From Sulfurovum sp. (GTDB lineage: Bacteria > Campylobacterota > Campylobacteria > Campylobacterales > Sulfurovaceae): 13,464 nucleotides of DNA. Shown here piece after piece: positions 7,723 to 13,464 of the stretch. The stretch spans positions 1 through 13,464 of the forward strand of contig JADGDL010000051.1 in the NCBI GenBank assembly GCA_016744875.1, read 5' to 3'. Position 1 is the first letter of the stretch. Every line of letters begins with the position of its first letter. A program made the translations under genes and the position numbers. The notes below the pieces were generated by a model. The model worked only from the letters and a program-made list of their open reading frames with translations. It did not search any database and was not told the origin of the DNA.

Positions 7723-7875
7723 ATGAAAAAACCATTACTTTTATTTCTTGGCGTTGTTGTATTATTTATCATTGCAAAAGTAGTTTATACTAAATATTGT
7801 GCATCCAAGGTAGAAGGCTGTAAAGAAGAAAAGTTTGAAGATACAATTTTAAATGAAGATCATGTTGATCATTAG
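7723..7875 (+). CDS. Small single-pass membrane protein, unknown function (50 aa)
   Basis: I do not recognise this protein. It begins MKKPLLLFLGVVVLF and has one hydrophobic helix (about 4-22) after two lysines, which predicts a signal anchor with the C-terminus in the periplasm. The soluble tail is short and charged, with Cys26 and Cys33 (C-x6-C), many Glu and Asp, and a C-terminal His47-Val-Asp-His50. Those side chains could bind a metal or form a disulfide; this is inference. The gene lies alone on the plus strand between the protease operon and the 3' end of the metal-efflux operon. It has its own probable promoter and a perfect hairpin 35 bases after the stop, so it looks like a real single-gene unit despite its size. 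The alternative is a chance frame, made less likely by the promoter, membrane helix and terminator. Confidence 0.65.
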   Translation: MKKPLLLFLGVVVLFIIAKVVYTKYCASKVEGCKEEKFEDTILNEDHVDH

Positions 7876-7909
7876 ATAGAGTATTTTACTGTTGATGTTT
7901 ATCATAGTG

Positions 7910-7939
7910 AAAGAGATTGGAAATTATTCCAATCTCTTT
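7910..7939. terminator. Bidirectional terminator hairpin
   Basis: AAAGAGATTGGAA and its exact complement form a 13-bp stem around a 4-base loop (ATTA). The A-rich left arm and T-rich right arm give U-ending arms on both strands. It lies between the convergent ends of the 50-residue gene (stop at 7875) and the efflux pump gene (stop at 7965), so it can serve both. The T-rich stretch after the plus-strand arm is modest. Confidence 0.75.
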
Positions 7940-7964
7940 CCTTACTTAATTGAAGACTTCTTTC

Positions 7965-10900
7965 TTACCTATTATTCACAGTTTTTTTCGTAAACTTTAA
8001 ATAGAGAATAGGAAGTATAATAAGCGTCAGTAAGGTTGAAGAGAGTAGACCATTGATCACAACAATCGCAAGAGGTCTTTGTATCTCAGATCCCGGACCT
8101 GTGGCAAAGAGTAGGGGAAGCAGACCAAAAGCTGCAATGGTAGCTGTCATAAGTACAGGTCTAAGTCTTTTTATAGAACCTTCTATCACCGCATCTCTAA
8201 GTTCTGTACCATTTTGAATGAGATAATTAAAATAGTTTACCATTACAACACCGTTAAGTACTGCAATACCAAGCAGGGCTATAAACCCTACAGAAGCAGG
8301 TACTGACATATACTCACCACTAAGATATAATCCTATAAACCCACCAATAAGTGCCAAAGGTACATTGATAAGCACGATACTAGCCTGTGTCAATGAGCCA
8401 AATGATACAAAAAGAAGAATAAAGACTAAAAAGAGTGCCAATGGTACGATTATGGCAAGTTTAGATGCAGCTCTTTGCTGGTTTTCAAACTCCCCACCAT
8501 AGGTAAGATAATACCCTGCAGGAAGTTTTACTTCATTCTCTATTTGCATCTTCGCTTCTTCTACAAAACTTACAAGGTCACGTCCTTCTACATTGGTTTG
8601 AACGATGGTTTTTCTATATCCATGTTCATGTTCTATCTGCACAGGTCCAGCATTCGAGATAAACTTAATAAAGTTACTGATAGGCACTGCATTTCCATTT
8701 TCTAAAGGATAATAGAGTTTTTTGATCTTATCAAGAGAATTTTCTATCTTTTCATCACCTTTTACCATAAGGTTAATACGACGCATTCCTTCCTGGATAA
8801 TACCTACTTGTACTCCCGTAACCATGACTTTTAGGAAATCGTTGAGCTCTTGTTGGCTGATGTTATAGTATGCCATAGCCTTTTTATCAAATTCGAGTTC
8901 AAAGTATTCCACACCTTCATTGGCTTTTTTATAAACATCACTGCTTCCACTGATGGTTTCGAGTATACTTTTTATCTGCACAGCGATCAACTCAAGTTGG
9001 TCATTATCTGATCCAAATACATCGATAGCAAGATCACCTCTCACACCCGTAAGCATTTCAGAAACTCTCATCTCTATGGGTTGGGTAAACCCATACTCTA
9101 TACCCACAAACTCATCAAGCACTTTTCTGATCTCTTCTATGATAAATTCTTTAGAAGGTTCTCTCCAATCTTCTTTGTCTTTAAGAACCAGAAAGGTATC
9201 GGTATCGTTAAGACTCATAGGATCAAGTCCAAGCTCATCACTTCCTGTTCTAGCGATGATATCTTTTATCTCTGGTACGGATGACATAAGTTTCTTTTGT
9301 ACTTTAATGTTCAGTGCCAAACTCTCTTCCAACGAAATAGAAGGAAGCATCTCCACTCCAATAATGATACTGCCTTCATCCATTGTAGGCATAAATGATT
9401 TTCCTGTTTTATCTGCAAGATATAAAGAGCCCACAAACAGTGCGAACACAACAAGTATAGTAGCTTTGATATTATTTAATGTAAATAATAATACTGGTCT
9501 GTAAATTTTGGTTAAAACACGAATAAGCCAAGATTCTTTGTCCTCTCTTTTTGTCAAAATAAATGAAGAGAGGACAGGTATAAGTGTCAATGCTAGAATA
9601 AGTGAAGAGAAGAGAGCAAAGATAATACTCAGTGCTACGGGTCTAAAGAGTTTACCCTCAAGGCCTTCAAGCGTAAGCAGTGGCATAAATACAATGATGA
9701 TAATAAGTACACCCGTAATAATGGAAGGAGCCATTTCTATAGTCGCATTATAGATTATATGTACTTTACTGTGTCGTTGTTGTTTGGGATTACCCAATTC
9801 AGCAGTGATGTGTTCAACTACCACGACTGCTGAGTCAACCAGTATACCTATGGCGATAGCAAGTCCACCAAGGCTCATAAGATTCGCTGTTAAGCCAAAG
9901 TATTGCATAGCAATGAAACTCATTAGAAGAGCAAAAGGGAGAATGAGTGCAACACTGAGTGCAGAAGCTAAGTTACCCAGCATTACAAGTAGTATGACCA
10001 TAATGAGAACTACAGCTTCATAGAGTGCATTCTTCACGGTATCAGTAGCTAGGTTTACTAGATCTGAACGATCATAAAAAATTTCTATTTTTGTATCACC
10101 GGGAAGCATCTTCCCTAGTTTTTTCAGTTCTTCTTTTACTTCATCCAGTACCATAGCAGTATTTGTACCTTTAAGACCAAGTACCAAACCTTGAACAGCT
10201 TCACCAGTACCATTTTTACTTACAAATCCTGCACGCGTGAGATATCCAAATTTCACCGTTGAGACTTCAGCTAAAGTGATAATCTTGTGATCCCTTTTTG
10301 TTACAGGTAATGTTTCAATGTCATGTAAATTTTTAAGTTGGCCTATACTACGAACTAAAATGCTTTCTACACCTTGAGATACACGTCCTGCACCATCATT
10401 CTGATTATTCTCCTCAAGTGCTTTAAATATCTGTTTAAGTGTAACACCCATCGTTCTCATTTTATTGAGATCTGGTATCACCTCATATGTCTTTACTTTT
10501 CCACCGAGTGCATTTACTTCAGCTACACCAGATACAGAACGTATTTTAGGTGAGATGATCCAGTCCAAAAGGCTGCGTTTCTCTTCAAGTGACAGTGTGT
10601 CTGACTCAATGGTAAACATCAAAATATCACTTAATGGTGTAGAGATCGGAGCAAGTCCACCTTCTATATTGGCAGGCAGTTCTTCTTTAATATCTGCCAA
10701 TCTTTCACTTACCTGTTGTCTAGCCCAGTATATGTCTGTACCATCTTCAAAATCTATGGTAATGTCACACAGACCATATTTTGATACTGAACGCATCATT
10801 GTCTCATAAGGTATACCTACCATCTTCATCTCTATAGGTACCACAATACGTGATTCCATCTCAGCAGGTGTCATACCACTGGATTTAATAATGATCTTTA

Positions 10901-11036
10901 CCTGTGTAGGAGAGATATCGGGAAAAGCATCAACTGGCAGTTCATTATAGGCTTTAATACCAAAACCAAGAATGACAAGTGCCAGTAAAGAGAAAAATAA
11001 TCTCTGTGCAAGAGCAAAACCTATAAGTTTATTCAT
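7965..11036 (-). CDS. Heavy-metal efflux RND pump, inner-membrane subunit (CzcA/CusA family)
   Basis: The proton-driven inner-membrane pump of a tripartite metal exporter, about 1023 residues, the usual size. Helix 1 is at the N-terminus, with the periplasmic entry motif NELPVDAFPDISP (about 31-43). Membrane helix 4 reads AIGILVDSAVVVVEH, keeping the proton-relay Asp401 and Glu408. FMPTMDEGS (about 548-556), EMLTGVRGDLAI and the C-terminal GSEIQRPLA are typical of CzcA-like HME-RND pumps rather than of E. coli CusA, and the methionine relay of CusA is not evident. The first Asp of the CzcA helix-4 motif is Ala, so metal choice is open. Start: an ATG at 11036 is preceded at five bases by AGGTGA; a GTG nine bases upstream extends the frame but has no ribosome site. 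The gene overlaps the adaptor gene by eight bases, indicating translational coupling. Confidence 0.94.
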   Translation of the reverse strand: MNKLIGFALAQRLFFSLLALVILGFGIKAYNELPVDAFPDISPTQVKIIIKSSGMTPAEMESRIVVPIEMKMVGIPYETMMRSVSKYGLCDITIDFEDGTDIYWARQQVSERLADIKEELPANIEGGLAPISTPLSDILMFTIESDTLSLEEKRSLLDWIISPKIRSVSGVAEVNALGGKVKTYEVIPDLNKMRTMGVTLKQIFKALEENNQNDGAGRVSQGVESILVRSIGQLKNLHDIETLPVTKRDHKIITLAEVSTVKFGYLTRAGFVSKNGTGEAVQGLVLGLKGTNTAMVLDEVKEELKKLGKMLPGDTKIEIFYDRSDLVNLATDTVKNALYEAVVLIMVILLVMLGNLASALSVALILPFALLMSFIAMQYFGLTANLMSLGGLAIAIGILVDSAVVVVEHITAELGNPKQQRHSKVHIIYNATIEMAPSIITGVLIIIIVFMPLLTLEGLEGKLFRPVALSIIFALFSSLILALTLIPVLSSFILTKREDKESWLIRVLTKIYRPVLLFTLNNIKATILVVFALFVGSLYLADKTGKSFMPTMDEGSIIIGVEMLPSISLEESLALNIKVQKKLMSSVPEIKDIIARTGSDELGLDPMSLNDTDTFLVLKDKEDWREPSKEFIIEEIRKVLDEFVGIEYGFTQPIEMRVSEMLTGVRGDLAIDVFGSDNDQLELIAVQIKSILETISGSSDVYKKANEGVEYFELEFDKKAMAYYNISQQELNDFLKVMVTGVQVGIIQEGMRRINLMVKGDEKIENSLDKIKKLYYPLENGNAVPISNFIKFISNAGPVQIEHEHGYRKTIVQTNVEGRDLVSFVEEAKMQIENEVKLPAGYYLTYGGEFENQQRAASKLAIIVPLALFLVFILLFVSFGSLTQASIVLINVPLALIGGFIGLYLSGEYMSVPASVGFIALLGIAVLNGVVMVNYFNYLIQNGTELRDAVIEGSIKRLRPVLMTATIAAFGLLPLLFATGPGSEIQRPLAIVVINGLLSSTLLTLIILPILYLKFTKKTVNNR

Positions 11037-12102
11037 CGTCTTCACCTAACATATTTTTAAGAACTGCTAAAGAAGTAACGGCTATTTTATTTTTGAGTTC
11101 AGAGGATGTTTCTACATAATAATATCTGTCATCTTCTGCAAGTATTTTCACGGCTACTGATCTGTATCCCTTTTTTGTTTTTACAAAAACAATTTGTGTA
11201 TCACCATCTTTGATCACTGCAATTTTTTTGACCTTATAACTCTCTTGTGAAAGAGTGATCTTTGCAGTTGTTCGAAGTCCAGCAAAAACATTTATATCTA
11301 AAGGTACAAGAAAACGTACTTGTCTTGTTTGATTTTGTGCGTTAATGACTGGAGATAGTTGTAAAATAGTAGTGTCAAAAGTATGGTTAGCCAAAGTAAT
11401 TTGTACTTTTTGTCCCTCTTTAAGTCCTTGTGTACGTAATACTTCAATATCACTTTCAAGCCATAGTGAACCTTTTTCCTGAATGATAAACAGTGCATCT
11501 TCTGAACTTGTACTTTTTCCCGGACTCGCATTTAATTTAACTATACGTCCAGCTACTGTACTTGTTAGGGGTATAGTCTGAGACAGCTTTAACTCTTTAA
11601 AGAGTGTTCCGATCATTTCATCACTTGCACCATAACTTTCAAGTAGTGCTTTAGAAGCGGAAACCTTTATTTTATAGGCCTCTAGCTCTGCATTTGCCGC
11701 AGTACACTCTTTTTGGGGAATGATCTCTTCTTTACAAAGCATATTTTTTCGTGCTACACGTTGCTCATGGTATTTCAATTCAATAGTGTCAGAAATGGCT
11801 TTTTGTTGTGTAGCGATCCATTCTGTACCTGTTACATTGGCTAAGATCTGTCCCTCTTTGACATATTGATAGTTAGCAACATTAAGCTTTTTTACATTCG
11901 CATCAAAAGGAAGTGAAATAGTATGCAACAAAGAAGGAGGGGTTACTACTTCAGCGATAAATTCACCTAAAGGAAGTTTTTGTGAGCTTTTGGGTGCTTT
12001 TACTTTTATCTGCCAGTTTTCTTCTTGTTCCGCCGTCAGTACAATATCTCCAGCATGGAGTGTAAATGTAAGTAGAGTGAGTAATAGTATTTTATTTTTC
12101 AT
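11029..12102 (-). CDS. Efflux RND periplasmic adaptor (CzcB/CusB-like membrane fusion protein)
   Basis: A 357-residue periplasmic adaptor that links the RND pump to the outer-membrane channel. A cleavable signal peptide ends near LHA (about residue 17). Next come a first lipoyl half with PFDANVKKLNVANYQYVKEG (about 65-84), an alpha-hairpin with Cys123 and Cys133 (about 95-165), the second lipoyl half STVAGRIVKLNASPGK (181-196), and beta-barrel and membrane-proximal domains (about 205-345). The N-terminus lacks the methionine cluster with which E. coli CusB binds Cu(I)/Ag(I), and there is no His-rich N-terminal segment as in many CzcB proteins. The start ATG overlaps the channel gene's stop (TAATG), with AAGGA just upstream, and its own stop overlaps the pump gene. 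So the three proteins should be made in step. The family is secure; the metal is not. Confidence 0.92.
   Translation of the reverse strand: MKNKILLLTLLTFTLHAGDIVLTAEQEENWQIKVKAPKSSQKLPLGEFIAEVVTPPSLLHTISLPFDANVKKLNVANYQYVKEGQILANVTGTEWIATQQKAISDTIELKYHEQRVARKNMLCKEEIIPQKECTAANAELEAYKIKVSASKALLESYGASDEMIGTLFKELKLSQTIPLTSTVAGRIVKLNASPGKSTSSEDALFIIQEKGSLWLESDIEVLRTQGLKEGQKVQITLANHTFDTTILQLSPVINAQNQTRQVRFLVPLDINVFAGLRTTAKITLSQESYKVKKIAVIKDGDTQIVFVKTKKGYRSVAVKILAEDDRYYYVETSSELKNKIAVTSLAVLKNMLGEDDE
11042..11047 (-). promoter_or_regulatory. Ribosome binding site that fixes the pump start codon
   Basis: AGGTGA on the minus strand lies five bases before the ATG at 11036, inside the last codons of the adaptor gene. 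The alternative GTG at 11045 overlaps this site and has no purine-rich sequence before it, so the ATG is preferred. Confidence 0.7.
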
Positions 12103-13295
12103 TATTTATCCTTCAGTTCGCTAAGTGCATAGAGTTGAAAAAGTGTGTTGTAATATGCTTTTTTAGTAGCATATATCTCTTGTCTTAATTGATATGACTT
12201 TTGTCTGTTCAGTAAATATTCTATCACCGAAGTTTCCCCTAGGTCATAACTCTTTTTGATCAATGGTAAAAGTTGTTTTTTATAGTTTCTATGGTTATTT
12301 CTCAGTGTTTTTAACATACGTGCCTTGGTCTTTAAATATGACCGCATTTCCAGGAGTTTACTTCTTTTTTCAAGCATTGTTTGCTCATGTTTAAAACCAA
12401 GTGCAGAACTTTTATACATTGCAGCGGCTCGTTCCTGTTCTGACCTGTTACTTGTGAAACTTAAAGGTATAGTTATACCTATACCAATTCTGTCTATATC
12501 GATTTCTTTATCGTATTGTGCAGAAAGACTGATGCTATCCAGTGATCTAGAATATCTATCTAACGCAGCCTGAGTACTTTCTAGACGCTTTGTATGTGCT
12601 TCTTGCGAAAGTTGAAACCTATCTACATCTAATTTAACATTTTCTCCAATAGGATAGATATCCTTACATGAAAGTGTTGTAGTGTTATCATTGTTTAATC
12701 GTCCCAAAACAAAAAGTTTCTGTTTTGATATCAATTGCGTCATTTCAATCTCTTGAAGTTTTGCATAGAGTCTATTCTTCTCAATTTCAAGTTGCATAAG
12801 CTCAGCCTTTGATATCTCTTGATACTTATATGCCTTTTGTTTCTTTTTGTACAGTTTCACAAAAGCTTGATAGTTTTGTCTGGAAACTTTAAAATATTTG
12901 TTATCTAAACAGTGATTATGATAAAGACTTTTTAATCCATTTTCAAAATTCAATATTTTTTTATCTTCTTCTAAAAAATAGGCTTCGTTGTTAAGACGTG
13001 TGATACGCTGTTCTTCTTTCTGGGTATTTCCCCAGGAAAATTCTTTTTCAAGGCCGATAGAGTATTCAAACTCATCTTTTCCAATGAATGGATCTGCATT
13101 GGCAGCTGAGCCAAAAAGTTCGATAGGGTCTAAGGAAGTATCTGCCAAATTTCTGGCTTCAAGTAAAAGACGTTCTTGCTCTAACGCCTGTGTGAGTGTA
13201 CTGTTGCTATTTGCTGAGTCCAATACTTCTTTTAAAGTTAATGATGATGTATGGGCAAGTTGTATTAATAATACAACTAAAATGATATGTTTCAT
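12102..13295 (-). CDS. TolC-family outer-membrane channel of metal efflux system (CzcC-like)
   Basis: A 397-residue outer-membrane factor that would form the exit duct of the RND pump. A signal peptide (about 1-16) precedes a first TolC repeat beginning SLTLKEVLDSANSNS. The protein is largely helical with long charged segments (about 30-60 and 95-190, then 225-395), and carries beta-strand pieces FEYSIGLEKEFSWG (76-89) and ISLSAQYDKEIDIDRIGIGI (255-274). This is the two-repeat coiled-coil plan of TolC. No lipobox Cys is present near the N-terminus, unlike many OprM-type members. Sequence similarity within the family is low, and the call is helped by its place as first gene of the operon, joined to the adaptor by TAATG. 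The ATG at 13295 has only a weak GAAAG upstream. A perfect TATAAT lies about 63 bases upstream. Confidence 0.88.
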   Translation of the reverse strand: MKHIILVVLLIQLAHTSSLTLKEVLDSANSNSTLTQALEQERLLLEARNLADTSLDPIELFGSAANADPFIGKDEFEYSIGLEKEFSWGNTQKEEQRITRLNNEAYFLEEDKKILNFENGLKSLYHNHCLDNKYFKVSRQNYQAFVKLYKKKQKAYKYQEISKAELMQLEIEKNRLYAKLQEIEMTQLISKQKLFVLGRLNNDNTTTLSCKDIYPIGENVKLDVDRFQLSQEAHTKRLESTQAALDRYSRSLDSISLSAQYDKEIDIDRIGIGITIPLSFTSNRSEQERAAAMYKSSALGFKHEQTMLEKRSKLLEMRSYLKTKARMLKTLRNNHRNYKKQLLPLIKKSYDLGETSVIEYLLNRQKSYQLRQEIYATKKAYYNTLFQLYALSELKDK

Positions 13296-13357
13296 AAAGT
13301 TTTTTCTTTCAATATTTATATATGTTTGTAACGATGTAATGCTTAATACTTTTTAAT

Positions 13358-13363
13358 ATTATA
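13358..13363 (-). promoter_or_regulatory. Probable -10 box of the metal efflux operon
   Basis: A perfect TATAAT on the minus strand lies about 62 bases before the channel gene's ATG, in strongly AT-rich DNA. A weak -35 candidate, TTAAAC, is 18 bases upstream. I see no MerR-type long spacer with a GC-rich dyad, so the operon may be controlled by another kind of regulator or by none. The rest of 13364-13464 holds no gene. Confidence 0.5.
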
Positions 13364-13464
13364 AGGTATCACAAAGATGCTGTTTAATGATAATAGAAAA
13401 ATTTATACTATTGGTGGTTTATAGGAGGTTTTTTCTAGAGGTGAGGTATAGGGAAGTATATTAT

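Noticed and set aside
8953..9504. A 183-codon plus-strand frame inside the pump gene
   Set aside because: It is antisense to well-conserved RND sequence, is Ser/Ile/Thr-rich as reverse reading of such genes gives, and has no start signals of its own.
7965..13295. Naming the pump genes cusCBA (copper/silver)
   Set aside because: Methionine metal-binding clusters of CusA and CusB are not seen, and C-terminal motifs of the pump are CzcA-like; metal specificity is left open.
12988..13356. A 122-codon plus-strand frame running from the channel gene into its leader
   Set aside because: Antisense to the channel gene for most of its length, with no ribosome site and no recognisable domain.
13376..13464. 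Possible start of a divergent plus-strand gene (GGAGG at 13424-13428, GTG at 13441)
   Set aside because: Spacing of 12 bases is long and only eight codons are visible before the window ends, so a gene cannot be supported.
1..13464. CRISPR array, insertion sequence, integrase, tRNA or phage genes
   Set aside because: No regularly spaced repeats, transposase or integrase motifs, or cloverleaf sequences were seen on either strand; intergenic gaps are all shorter than 200 bases.

Overview
The window is about 13.5 kb of AT-rich, densely packed bacterial DNA. The protein families (AMP-forming acetyl-CoA synthetase, 7TMR-DISM diguanylate cyclase, family-4 uracil-DNA glycosylase, CzcCBA-type efflux), the low G+C, the short gaps and the -10-dominated promoters over T-rich DNA all fit a Campylobacterota member of the Sulfurovum/Sulfurimonas type. 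That placement is inference from style; there is no rRNA or other marker gene in view.

Layout. Positions 1-3753, plus strand: two acetyl-CoA synthetase genes in tandem. The first is cut by the window edge. The second is complete and has its own promoter and ribosome binding site after a hairpin terminator. Positions 3754-3884: a convergent intergenic stretch rich in small inverted repeats. Positions 3885-7616, minus strand: a tight three-gene run, read in the order S41-family lipoprotein protease, family-4 uracil-DNA glycosylase, 7TMR-DISM diguanylate cyclase. Positions 7617-7722: a short divergent promoter region. Positions 7723-7875, plus strand: a 50-residue single-pass membrane protein that seems to be made from a leaderless mRNA. 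Positions 7910-7939: a perfect hairpin that can end transcription from both sides. Positions 7965-13295, minus strand: a translationally coupled operon for a tripartite heavy-metal RND efflux pump (outer-membrane channel, periplasmic adaptor, inner-membrane pump). Positions 13296-13464 hold its leader and probable promoter.

Functionally, the Acs pair activates acetate to acetyl-CoA. The efflux genes would assemble one trans-envelope metal exporter. The middle operon joins envelope proteolysis, DNA repair and c-di-GMP signalling with no obvious common pathway. Most of the window is ordinary core and accessory content. The least explained items are the small Cys/His-containing membrane protein beside the pump and the structured convergent intergenic region. 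I saw no mobile element, CRISPR array, tRNA or rRNA.
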